From positions 1-9,875 of the forward strand of contig CAAGDZ010000305.1 of NCBI GenBank assembly GCA_900768735.1: 9,875 bases of DNA, in the 5' to 3' direction. The position numbers were made by a program, and so were the translations under genes. Origin of the DNA: Oscillospiraceae bacterium. GTDB lineage: Bacteria > Bacillota > Clostridia > Oscillospirales > Ruminococcaceae. How positions within the stretch are numbered: position 1 is the stretch's first letter; every line of letters starts with the position of its first letter. The notes below the pieces were generated by a model. It had not been told where the DNA came from, did no database searches, and saw only the letters and a list, made by a program, of their open reading frames with translations. Positions 1 through 6,562 of the stretch are shown here, piece by piece.

Positions 1-16
1 GACAATAAAAGAATAT

Positions 17-152
17 TGAATAATGAATAACGAAGAATGAATAATTATGGTATCGGCTTCGCCGATTGTTTTGGAATATATGAATATAACGCATTATTTC
101 AAACCTGTGCCCGAAGGGCACACCACATTTATTCATTATTCATTATTCATTA
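17..152. repeat. MITE-like composite repeat: inverted arrays of the 7-bp unit TGAATAA flanking two hairpins
   Basis: The left end (17-44) is four consecutive 7-bp units: TGAATAA, TGAATAA, CGAAGAA, TGAATAA. The right end (129-149) is three perfect units of the reverse complement, TTATTCA, followed by a partial TTA. The two arrays therefore form imperfect terminal inverted repeats. Between them are two perfect triloop hairpins: ATCGGC-TTC-GCCGAT at 52-66 (6-bp stem) and TGTGCCC-GAA-GGGCACA at 106-122 (7-bp stem). No open reading frame with recognisable protein content lies inside. An AT-rich shell with tandem inverted ends around short GC hairpins fits a small non-autonomous mobile element or a dispersed intergenic repeat. 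No transposase is present, and no clear target-site duplication can be assigned (ATAAA at 5-9 and 155-159 is a weak candidate). That it is dispersed in the genome is inference, because only one copy is visible here. Confidence 0.6.
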
Positions 153-180
153 CGATAAACCCTGTTTTCAGAGTTTATCG
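153..180. other. Hairpin between the repeat element and the valS-distal GC hairpin
   Basis: CGATAAAC at 153-160 pairs perfectly with GTTTATCG at 173-180. After one C/A mismatch, the stem continues as CTG (162-164) with CAG (169-171), closing a TTTT loop. Neither strand has a run of T directly after the stem, so it does not look like a classical intrinsic terminator. It lies just 3' of the GC-rich stem when read in the valS direction, and could be a second element of the transcript 3' end or the outer boundary of the neighbouring repeat element. Confidence 0.5.
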
Positions 181-189
181 ACAGTCTGA

Positions 190-216
190 GCCGCCCCGCT
201 GTTTTCGCGGGGCGGC
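190..216 (-). terminator. Probable 3'-end hairpin (terminator-like) of the valS operon
   Basis: GCCGCCCCGC at 190-199 and GCGGGGCGGC at 207-216 form a perfect 10-bp, almost all-GC stem with a 7-nt loop. It begins 30 nt after the valS stop codon, where the operon transcript should end. The usual T-tract is missing: read on the minus strand, the stem is followed by TCAGACTGTC. It may be a Rho-assisted terminator, an RNA 3'-end stabiliser, or a bidirectional stem serving an unseen gene to the left. The stem itself is certain; its function is inferred from position. Confidence 0.5.
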
Positions 217-246
217 AGAATATTATAAAAATTGTAAACGGAAATC

Positions 247-2892
247 TTACTTCATCTTTTCGATAGAAAGCAGTATCTTCTCCATTTTTTCCTGCGCTCT
301 TGCAAGCTTTGCACGCTCGTTTTCTATCTGCTGTGCAGGCGCCTTTGATAAAAAGCCCTGATTATTAAGCTTGCCCGACAAAAAGTCGATGTCCTTTTGT
401 GCCGCCTTGCGCTCTTTTTCAAGCCTTGCAAGCTCCTTTTCCTTATCTACAAGCTCGCCTGTCGGCATGAAAATTCTTGCATTTGCGGTAACTATTGTAA
501 CCATATCGTCGCCTGTAGGCGCGTCCTTTGACACGGTAAGCTCACCCGCGCCCGCAAGACGCTCGAAGAACGCCTTTGCACCCGAGAACAGCTCGGTTTC
601 TGCTGTTTCAATGTGCATGGTTACTTTCTTTGACGGCGGAACGTTCAGCTCGTTGCGCTGTACTCTTACCGCGCGTATAGCGTCAACAACCTTTGCAAAG
701 TCCTCCTGCTCTGCCTTGAAGCACAGGCTTTCGTCATACTCCGGCCAAGCGGAAATCATGATGCTGTCGGGGTTGTTGCCTTCTCCGCTCACCGGCATCG
801 ACTGCCATATCTCTTCTGTGATAAACGGCATGAACGGATGGAGCAGCTTTAATACGCCCTGCATGATGTATACAAGTACATTCTGCGCGGCGAGTGCCGT
901 CTCTCCGCCTGCGGCGATACGCGGCTTTGTAAGCTCGATATACCAGTCACAGTATATATCCCAGATAAAGTCGTAGAGGTTCTGTACCGCGATACCAAGC
1001 TCGTAGCTTTCGAGATTTGAGGTAACATTCTTAATAAGGTCGTTGTACAGGCTCAGCACCCACTTGTCCTCGATAGGCAGGCTCTCGGGGAGAGTTGCGC
1101 CCTGCATATCGTCGGGCAGGTTCATCAGTATATATCTTGCGGCGTTCCACAGCTTGTTCGCAAAGTTACGCGAGTTTGTAACCTTTGTCTTTGCCCAGCG
1201 CATATCGTTGCCGGGTGCGTTTCCGGTTACAAGCGTAAGTCTTAATGCGTCCGCACCGAACTCGTCGATTATCTCCAGCGGGTCAACGCCGTTTCCGAGC
1301 GATTTTGACATCTTTCTGCCCTGCTCATCGCGTACAAGACCGTGAATAAGCACATCGGAGAACGGCTTTTCGCCGGTATGCTCAAGTCCGCTGAATATCA
1401 TACGCGCTACCCAGAACGGGATAATGTCATAGCCGGTTACAAGCGTGTTTGTCGGGTAGAAGTAGTCGTAGTCCGCCGTCTTTTCGGGCCAGCCGAGCGT
1501 CGAGAACGGCCACAGCGCAGAGGAGAACCATGTGTCGAGCGTGTCCTCATCCTGCTTCATCGGTGCGCCGCATACGGGGCACTTGTCTATGCCGTCAAGC
1601 GTGATTTCGGTGTGTCCGCAGTCCTTGTTCTGACAGTAGTAGGCGGGTATTCTGTGACCCCACCAGAGCTGACGGGAGATGCACCAGTCGCGTATATTTT
1701 CCATCCAGTAGAGATAGCCGTTTTCAAAGCGCTTGGGGATAAACTTCAGCTCGCCGCTCTTTACTACGTCGATAGCGGGCTTTGCAAGCTCCTTCATCGC
1801 TACAAACCACTGATAGCTTGCGGTAGGCTCTACGGTCGTGCCGCAGCGCTGGCAGCAGCCAACATTGTGCTTGTGCGGCTCTACCTTTACAAGTAAGCCC
1901 TGTGCCTCAAGGTCGGCTACCATCGCTTTTCTCGCGTCGTATCTGTCCATGCCCGCATATTTTCCGCCGATGCCCTCTTTAATCGTGGCGTCGTCGTTCA
2001 TCATGCGGATAATCGGCAGGTCGTGGCGCTTTCCTACCTCAAAGTCGTTGGGGTCGTGTGCGGGAGTGATTTTTACAACGCCGGTACCGAACTCCATATC
2101 AACATATTCGTCTGCAATAACAGGTATCTCCCTGTCGGTAAGCGGGAGCTTTACCATCTTGCCTACGATATTCTTGTATCTTTCATCGTCGGGGTGTACC
2201 GCAATCGCGCTGTCGCCGAGCAAAGTCTCGGGACGGGTGGTCGCAATCTCGACAAATCCGCTTCCGTCTGCAAGCGGGTAGTTTATATGCCAGAAAAAGC
2301 CGTCCTGCTCCTCATATTCGCACTCAATATCCGAAATAGAGGTCTTGCAGTTGGGGCACCAGTTGATTATTCTCTCGCCGTGGTAGATAAGTCCCTTGTT
2401 GTAAAGGTCGATAAATACCTTCTGTACAGCCTTTGAGCAACCATCGTCAAGCGTAAAGCGCTCTCTGCCCCAGTCGCAGGACGAGCCTAATTTTTTAAGC
2501 TGCTGTACTATGCGGCCGCCGTATACGCGCTTCCACTCCCATGCGCGCTCTAAAAAGCCCTCTCTGCCGATGTCGTCCTTGGTTATGCCCTCCTGCTTCA
2601 TCGCGTTTACTATCTTTGCTTCGGTCGCGATAGAGGCGTGGTCGGTGCCGGGCAGCCAAAGGGTGCAGTAGCCCTGCATCCTCTTCCAGCGGATAAGTAT
2701 ATCCTGTAAGGTGTTGTCAAGGGCGTGTCCCATGTGGAGCTGACCTGTTATGTTCGGCGGGGGGATAACTATTGTGTACGGTTTTTTCTTCGGGTCTATT
2801 TCCGCGTGGAAATACTTCTTTTCCTCCCATTCGTGGTAAAGCCTGTCCTCAAAATCCTTAGGAGAATAGGTCTTTGCAAGTTCCTTCTTCAT
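247..2892 (-). CDS. valS: Valyl-tRNA synthetase (ValS), class Ia
   Basis: This cytoplasmic enzyme charges tRNA-Val with valine using ATP and edits misactivated threonine. The protein has 881 residues, normal for bacterial ValRS. The Rossmann catalytic core carries the HIGH motif as HMGH (53-56) inside PPPNITGQLHMGHAL, and the KMSKS loop at 527-531. The CP1 editing domain shows TTRPETLLGD (218-227) and the AHDPNDFEVG segment (about 278-287). Cysteine pairs that probably bind zinc are C179/C182, C347/C350, C420/C425 and C438/C441. The anticodon-binding helical domain follows (about 610-760), and the C-terminal 60-70 residues are a Lys/Glu-rich coiled coil, the tRNA-binding arm typical of ValRS. 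The start is supported by AAAGGA at 2902-2907, 9 nt upstream. It is the last gene of a five-gene operon, 41 nt after the NFACT gene. There is no room for a T-box leader in that gap, so any T-box control would have to act on the whole operon, and none is visible at its head. No damage is seen. Confidence 0.98.
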   Translation of the reverse strand: MKKELAKTYSPKDFEDRLYHEWEEKKYFHAEIDPKKKPYTIVIPPPNITGQLHMGHALDNTLQDILIRWKRMQGYCTLWLPGTDHASIATEAKIVNAMKQEGITKDDIGREGFLERAWEWKRVYGGRIVQQLKKLGSSCDWGRERFTLDDGCSKAVQKVFIDLYNKGLIYHGERIINWCPNCKTSISDIECEYEEQDGFFWHINYPLADGSGFVEIATTRPETLLGDSAIAVHPDDERYKNIVGKMVKLPLTDREIPVIADEYVDMEFGTGVVKITPAHDPNDFEVGKRHDLPIIRMMNDDATIKEGIGGKYAGMDRYDARKAMVADLEAQGLLVKVEPHKHNVGCCQRCGTTVEPTASYQWFVAMKELAKPAIDVVKSGELKFIPKRFENGYLYWMENIRDWCISRQLWWGHRIPAYYCQNKDCGHTEITLDGIDKCPVCGAPMKQDEDTLDTWFSSALWPFSTLGWPEKTADYDYFYPTNTLVTGYDIIPFWVARMIFSGLEHTGEKPFSDVLIHGLVRDEQGRKMSKSLGNGVDPLEIIDEFGADALRLTLVTGNAPGNDMRWAKTKVTNSRNFANKLWNAARYILMNLPDDMQGATLPESLPIEDKWVLSLYNDLIKNVTSNLESYELGIAVQNLYDFIWDIYCDWYIELTKPRIAAGGETALAAQNVLVYIMQGVLKLLHPFMPFITEEIWQSMPVSGEGNNPDSIMISAWPEYDESLCFKAEQEDFAKVVDAIRAVRVQRNELNVPPSKKVTMHIETAETELFSGAKAFFERLAGAGELTVSKDAPTGDDMVTIVTANARIFMPTGELVDKEKELARLEKERKAAQKDIDFLSGKLNNQGFLSKAPAQQIENERAKLARAQEKMEKILLSIEKMK

Positions 2893-2933
2893 TTATTTAT
2901 GTCCTTTCTTTTTTTACTCATATTAAATCTGTA

Positions 2934-4694
2934 CTACGCTTCTACCCGACTGAACAAATCCTCGTCGGGGTCTACAAGCACGGTAAAATTATTAGAAAAT
3001 ATCACCATACCCGGTTTTGCGCCGTTCGGCTTTTTGACAAAGCGCACTCGGGTATAATCAACCGGCACCTTTGTACTGCTTTGCGCCTTTGAGCAGTACG
3101 CCGCAAGGCTCGCCGCCTGCAAAATCGCGTTGTCGGAGATTTCGCCGTTTTTCGCCTTTATTATGACATGAGAGCCGGCTATATTCTTGGTATGCAGCCA
3201 CATATCGTCGGGATAGGCGGTCTTTAATGTCAGCCTGTCGTTTTGCAGATTGTTTCTGCCGATATACACGTCATAGCCGTCGTCGGTGATAAAGTGCATC
3301 GGCGGCTTTGGCTTTATCGTGTTTTTCTTATTCTGCGCTCCGCTGAGATAGCCGTTTTGCGACAGCTCCTCGCGTATTTCGCTTATTTCCGCGTTTGAGG
3401 TCGCGCGGCTCGCCGCGTCAAATACGCTGTCGATGTAGATAAGCTCGCTTTCGCCGTCGGCAATAAGCTTTGTCAGCATTTTCTCCGCCTTTTCGAGCTT
3501 TTTGTACTCGGCGTAGTATTTCTGCGCGTTCTGCGATGGTGTCAGCTTTATATCAAGCGGCACGGTCTCGGTCTCGCCGCTGTAATAATTCTCCGCGACA
3601 AGCTCGTTCATGCCCTTTTGCATCTTATATATGTTTGCGCTGATTATGTCGCCGCGGACTCGGAAAACCTCCCGCTCGGAGCAGGCGGCAAGCTCTTGTT
3701 TTTGTATTTCAAGCTTTCTTGATATTCTGTCGTAGGTGTTTACCAGCATTTTAAGCAAATCGCGCGAGCGCTGCTTCATGCGCTCGTTTTCTGCCTTGCT
3801 GCCGTAGAATTTGTCGAGCAGCGCATTTGCGCTCTCGGCGGGCGAGGTAGTAAGCGCCGCGCCGTACTGCTCTATCGGCATAAAGCAAAAGTCCTTGTAC
3901 GCGCCCTGTAAATCCCGCAGAATGGTATAGCCCCCGCCGTTTTCTGCATAGCCGCGCGCCTTTTTGATAAAAAACAGCAGACGGTCATAGTTATCCGCGG
4001 TCATATCGTCAACAAGCGCGTCGGTATCGCGGCAGGCGTAGTACGCGCATTCTCTCGAAAATACCGGAGATACTCCCTCTAAGCAGGCGGTGAGGTGCTT
4101 TGCAAGCTTTTTGCCTGCCCCGCCCTTTACCGCTGAAATCAGCGCGTCATTTTCGCAGGTGAGGAAGTTTATCCTGCTAAGGTCGCGCGGCGGCGTCTCG
4201 TACACGATATTCGGCAGTATGCGCCGCACCGAGGAAATATCGTCGGTTATCCGCTTTATGCTGTCGATAACGCGGTATACTCCGTCCTTTTGGGTCATAA
4301 GTATTATATTGCTGTGTCTGCCCATAATCTCGGCGGTAAGGCGGTTTACTACCATATCGCCGATTTCGTTCATACACTCAAAATCGAAATTTATTATTCT
4401 TTCAAGCCCGTCCTGTGATATATCTATCAGCTTTCCTCCGCTTAAATGCTTGCGGAGCAGCATACAGAACATCGGCGGCGCGGACGGATTTTCCGCCGCC
4501 CTGTCGGTAAGGCTCACCCTTGCCGACATCGAGTTTGCGCTGATAAGTATTTTGTTGTGCTTTCCCGCCGCGCGAAGCGAAATTATAATTTCCTCGCGCG
4601 AGGGCTGATATATTTTATCAATCCTGCCGCCGATTAAACCGGCTGACAGCATTTCACGTCTGATACAGTATAAAAATGTGCCGTCAAGCGACAT
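2934..4694 (-). CDS. rqcH: NFACT-family ribosome quality-control protein, RqcH/FbpA type
   Basis: The family (RqcH in Bacillus, homologous to eukaryotic NEMF/Rqc2; older name FbpA for fibronectin-binding protein) binds split 50S subunits carrying stalled peptidyl-tRNA. It recruits tRNA-Ala to add a C-terminal alanine tail that marks the chain for degradation. The protein has 586 residues, the usual length. The NFACT-N domain occupies roughly 1-190, with the family signature GRIDKIYQP near residue 23 and EIMGRHSNIIL near 121. A middle helical/coiled-coil section runs about 290-450, and the C-terminal NFACT-R (DUF814) domain about 465-575, with DDMWLHTKNIAGSHVII as its hallmark. No signal peptide or membrane segment is present, which fits a cytosolic ribosome partner. 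The start has AAAGGAG at 4702-4708, 7 nt away, and lies 21 nt after the Nif3 stop. At the position where I expect the conserved Asp-Arg of NFACT-N, this protein reads Glu98-Arg99. The exact gene name is less certain than the family. Confidence 0.93.
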   Translation of the reverse strand: MSLDGTFLYCIRREMLSAGLIGGRIDKIYQPSREEIIISLRAAGKHNKILISANSMSARVSLTDRAAENPSAPPMFCMLLRKHLSGGKLIDISQDGLERIINFDFECMNEIGDMVVNRLTAEIMGRHSNIILMTQKDGVYRVIDSIKRITDDISSVRRILPNIVYETPPRDLSRINFLTCENDALISAVKGGAGKKLAKHLTACLEGVSPVFSRECAYYACRDTDALVDDMTADNYDRLLFFIKKARGYAENGGGYTILRDLQGAYKDFCFMPIEQYGAALTTSPAESANALLDKFYGSKAENERMKQRSRDLLKMLVNTYDRISRKLEIQKQELAACSEREVFRVRGDIISANIYKMQKGMNELVAENYYSGETETVPLDIKLTPSQNAQKYYAEYKKLEKAEKMLTKLIADGESELIYIDSVFDAASRATSNAEISEIREELSQNGYLSGAQNKKNTIKPKPPMHFITDDGYDVYIGRNNLQNDRLTLKTAYPDDMWLHTKNIAGSHVIIKAKNGEISDNAILQAASLAAYCSKAQSSTKVPVDYTRVRFVKKPNGAKPGMVIFSNNFTVLVDPDEDLFSRVEA

Positions 4695-4715
4695 ACGGCG
4701 GCTCCTTTCCCGTCG

Positions 4716-5489
4716 TCAGATAATATACGAGCAAGGATCCTTGCTGTTTTCTGCGACAAAAATCTCGGTATTATGGAATTTTCTCGACAGAGTGCCGAGA
4801 AGATAGTTGCACAGGATATTTTCGGTGTGAAAATGCCCCGCGTCAATAAGGCAGAAATCGTTGTTTTCCGCGTCTATCCAGACATTGTGCTTTACATCTC
4901 CGGTAATAAGCGCGTCACAGCCTGCCGCAACCGCAAGCGTCAGGTTGCCCCCGCCGCTGCCCGAGCAGACTGCGACTCGCTTTATCGCTCTTTCGGTATC
5001 GGTATAGCGCACCGCCGTGCACTGAAAAGCCTCCTTGCAGCTTTCTGCAAGGGCGGTGGCGGTAGTAGCTATCGGCAGGTCGCAGATTTTTCCGTAGCCT
5101 GTGCCGTCGGGCATTATAGGCTCTAAAATAACCGACGAGCGCTCAAAGCCGAGCAGATCAAGCATTATATCGGTCACGCCGTCCTTTGTCATGTCGGCGT
5201 TTGTGTGCATACATATCGCGTTTATCTTATTTTTCATAAGATTGTAGACCGGCGTGCCCGCGGTCACGCTTTTAAGCGGGTCGAATATCACCGGGTGGTG
5301 TGATATTATCAGATTTGCCTTGCGCTTTACCGCCTCGTCAATGACCTTGTTTGTTATATCAAGACAAAGGCAGACCGCTTTTACGTTGGCGTTTTCGTCG
5401 CCGACTAAAAGTCCGCAGTTGTCAAACTTGTCGCATACGTCAAAGGGCGCATATTTGTTTAAAAATTCGTAAAAGCTCTTTACCTTCAT
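4716..5489 (-). CDS. Nif3-like dinuclear metal-centre protein (YqfO/YbgI family)
   Basis: Nif3 proteins form ring-shaped hexamers with two metal ions per active site. They have been linked to GTP cyclohydrolase-like activity, but their cellular role is unsettled. Metal-ligand motifs are visible: ISHHP (His64-His65) in the N-terminal half, HTNAD around His95, and DAGHFHTE at 216-223, where the final His/Glu complete the site. Other signatures are DNCGLLVGD near residue 23, CSGSGGGN at 175-182 and ITGDVKHN at 195-202. At 257 residues this is the short, two-lobed form: the central PII/CutA-like insert found in the roughly 370-residue Bacillus YqfO is absent. The start follows a weak ribosome binding site (GAGAGA, 5496-5501), and the gene begins 15 nt after trmK ends, so it probably depends partly on translational coupling. 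Adjacency to trmK matches the yqfN-yqfO pair of Bacillus subtilis. The family call is firm and the biochemical role is not. Confidence 0.94.
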   Translation of the reverse strand: MKVKSFYEFLNKYAPFDVCDKFDNCGLLVGDENANVKAVCLCLDITNKVIDEAVKRKANLIISHHPVIFDPLKSVTAGTPVYNLMKNKINAICMHTNADMTKDGVTDIMLDLLGFERSSVILEPIMPDGTGYGKICDLPIATTATALAESCKEAFQCTAVRYTDTERAIKRVAVCSGSGGGNLTLAVAAGCDALITGDVKHNVWIDAENNDFCLIDAGHFHTENILCNYLLGTLSRKFHNTEIFVAENSKDPCSYII

Positions 5490-5504
5490 AGTATTTCTCT
5501 CGTA

Positions 5505-6152
5505 TTATTTTTGTCTTATCTGCGCTGCTGTCGCAAACAGCCTTTCCGCCCTTTCGGGGCAGGAGCCCTTGCAGGCGTCTGCCGCGGCAAAAAGTGCGTC
5601 TGCCTGCTTTTGCAGATATTCCTTGTCGGTAATAAGCCCCGTGTAGGAAAACGCGGGGGTTATTTCCTTTTTTACTCCGCTGTAATTTACGCTCATCACG
5701 GCGTACAGTCTGCCGCCGTCTTTTACGGCGCACTCCTCGGCTATCTCAAAGCCGTTTGCATAAAGCTCTGTCCTCAGTATCTCCGCTTTTGTCATCGGCT
5801 GTAGGATAAAATGCGTATCCGCGCTTAAAAATCCGCACCCGCAGACGATACGCGCGATAAGCTCGCCGCCCATGCCCGCGACTATAATATCCTCGGCAAA
5901 GGGAATATTGTCAAGTCCGTCTGACTTTATCAGCGTGACCGCATTTTCGTCTCCTATGTAGCGGCGGACTGTTTCTCTTGCACTAAGCAGCGGCCCGTCA
6001 TTTATATCCGAGGCGATTATTTTCCGCGCCCCGTCAAAATAAAGACTGCACGGCAAAAGCGCGTGGTCGGTGCCCACGTCGCAGATAATCTTATCGCGGC
6101 GCACATAGCCTTTTACCGCCGCAAGGCGCGGTGACAGCTTTGGGGCTGTCAT
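5505..6152 (-). CDS. trmK: tRNA (adenine(22)-N1)-methyltransferase TrmK
   Basis: TrmK transfers a methyl group from S-adenosylmethionine to N1 of adenine 22 in the D-loop region of bacterial tRNAs. The 215-residue protein shows the class I methyltransferase fold in order: motif I CDVGTDHALLP (24-34) binding SAM, the acidic end of strand 2 in ASDIN (47-51), SDGLD (77-81), and AGMGGELI (92-99) followed by ILQPM (116-120), both characteristic of the family (formerly YqfN/DUF633). The C-terminal third is a helical extension (about 170-215) fitting the coiled-coil domain of TrmK. The start ATG shares one base with the TGA stop of the upstream small gene (TGATG), so the two are probably translationally coupled. 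Length and motif set are normal and nothing suggests loss of function. Confidence 0.93.
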   Translation of the reverse strand: MTAPKLSPRLAAVKGYVRRDKIICDVGTDHALLPCSLYFDGARKIIASDINDGPLLSARETVRRYIGDENAVTLIKSDGLDNIPFAEDIIVAGMGGELIARIVCGCGFLSADTHFILQPMTKAEILRTELYANGFEIAEECAVKDGGRLYAVMSVNYSGVKKEITPAFSYTGLITDKEYLQKQADALFAAADACKGSCPERAERLFATAAQIRQK

Positions 6153-6352
6153 CAGTTACCTACTGCCTTGTTGAGCTTTTCTACCATCTCGTCGGCGTCA
6201 ACACCGTGCACCATGCACGCCTGTCCTACGCTCTCGCCTCTTGCAGAGGGACAGCCGAGGCAGTGCATACCCATCTCGATAAAGTAGGGCGCGGTCTGCT
6301 CTGCGTGCTCGTCGAGAATATCTCCGATAATGGTATCTTTTGTAATAATCAT
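6152..6352 (-). CDS. DUF1858 / hybrid-cluster-protein-associated redox disulfide domain protein
   Basis: The 66-residue protein consists almost entirely of one DUF1858 domain. The N-terminal part (ITKDTIIGDILDEH) is the usual helix start, followed by a CLGC motif (Cys31 and Cys34) and then ACMVHGVDADEMVEKLN. Proteins of this family carry a CxxC pair and resemble the small domain found near hybrid cluster proteins, hence the name redox disulfide domain; no defined reaction is known. I chose the start at 6352, not an in-frame ATG 18 codons earlier, because AAAGGA at 6361-6366 lies 8 nt upstream and the extra residues are Arg-rich and encoded by the leader hairpin. It is the first gene of the operon and overlaps trmK by one base. 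A redox-sensing or metal/sulfur carrier role is possible, but context with tRNA genes does not prove it. Confidence 0.88.
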   Translation of the reverse strand: MIITKDTIIGDILDEHAEQTAPYFIEMGMHCLGCPSARGESVGQACMVHGVDADEMVEKLNKAVGN

Positions 6353-6369
6353 TTTTATCTTCCTTTCTA

Positions 6370-6384
6370 CCCGCCGACGGCGGG
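6370..6384 (-). promoter_or_regulatory. GC hairpin in the leader of the minus-strand operon
   Basis: CCCGCC-GAC-GGCGGG forms a perfect 6-bp all-GC stem with a triloop. It sits in the roughly 50-nt leader between the predicted transcription start (near 6405) and the first ribosome binding site (6361-6366). The stem ends only 3 nt before the Shine-Dalgarno, so it could affect ribosome access or protect the 5' end. There is no T-run after it, so it is not a terminator or simple attenuator. Confidence 0.45.
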
Positions 6385-6411
6385 CTGTGACAACATAAAT
6401 ATACAATATTT

Positions 6412-6440
6412 ATTATACACCAAACACACGCAAAATACAA
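6412..6440 (-). promoter_or_regulatory. Sigma-A-type promoter of the DUF1858-trmK-nif3-rqcH-valS operon
   Basis: Read on the minus strand, -35 TTGTAT (6435-6440) is separated by exactly 17 bp from a perfect -10 TATAAT (6412-6417). Transcription would start near 6405, giving a leader of about 50 nt before the first ATG at 6352. No comparable promoter and no terminator is seen in the short gaps between the five genes, which supports one transcript. Confidence 0.75.
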
Positions 6441-6499
6441 TACTTTTCTGGACACTCACCGGATAAATCGCCTCGGATATTAAAATTTTCCTGCTGTAC

Positions 6500-6528
6500 T
6501 GGAAAACGGACATAAAATATGCTATTAT
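6500..6528 (+). promoter_or_regulatory. Probable extended -10 promoter of addB
   Basis: TATTAT at 6523-6528 is preceded by TGC, forming an extended -10 (TGnTATTAT). A partial -35, TGGAAA (4 of 6 consensus bases), lies 17 bp upstream at 6500-6505. Transcription would start near 6535, leaving a short leader of about 28 nt before the ATG. It fires away from the operon promoter at 6412-6440, with about 60 bp between the two -35 boxes. Confidence 0.55.
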
Positions 6529-6549
6529 ATAAACAGAGTTGATTTTTTG

Positions 6550-6556
6550 AAGGAGG
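6550..6556 (+). promoter_or_regulatory. Ribosome binding site of addB
   Basis: AAGGAGG is a full-consensus Shine-Dalgarno ending 6 nt before the ATG at 6563. It fixes the start of the right-hand gene. Confidence 0.85.
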
Positions 6557-6562
6557 ACGGCT

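Noticed and set aside
17..149. The heptad units considered as a CRISPR array.
   Set aside because: The units are only 7 bp, directly contiguous without spacers, and inverted between the two ends. No cas gene is in the window.
47..361. Plus-strand open frame across the repeat element, the hairpins and the end of valS.
   Set aside because: Its sequence is made of the repeat element, the hairpins and the valS antisense strand, so it has no independent coding evidence.
371..976. Long plus-strand open frame (about 200 codons) opposite valS.
   Set aside because: It is Ser/Ala-rich with no recognisable domain and no ribosome binding site. It lies wholly inside a clearly functional valS on the other strand, so it is a coding shadow of biased codon use.
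1342..1896. Plus-strand open frame of 184 codons opposite valS.
   Set aside because: It lies fully antisense to the conserved catalytic and editing regions of ValS and has no family signature; it is a shadow frame.
2893..2933. Possible T-box leader before valS.
   Set aside because: Only 41 nt separate the NFACT stop from valS. That is far too short for a T-box, and no T-box consensus (such as GGGTGG) or terminator stem is present.
4090..4608. Plus-strand open frame of 172 codons opposite the NFACT gene.
   Set aside because: It mirrors the NFACT-N coding region and shows low-complexity Ser/Ile content with no start signal.
6353..6406. 18-codon N-terminal extension of the DUF1858 protein.
   Set aside because: It would start at or next to the predicted transcription start with no ribosome binding site. 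The internal ATG at 6352 has AAAGGA at a good distance and matches the usual domain start.
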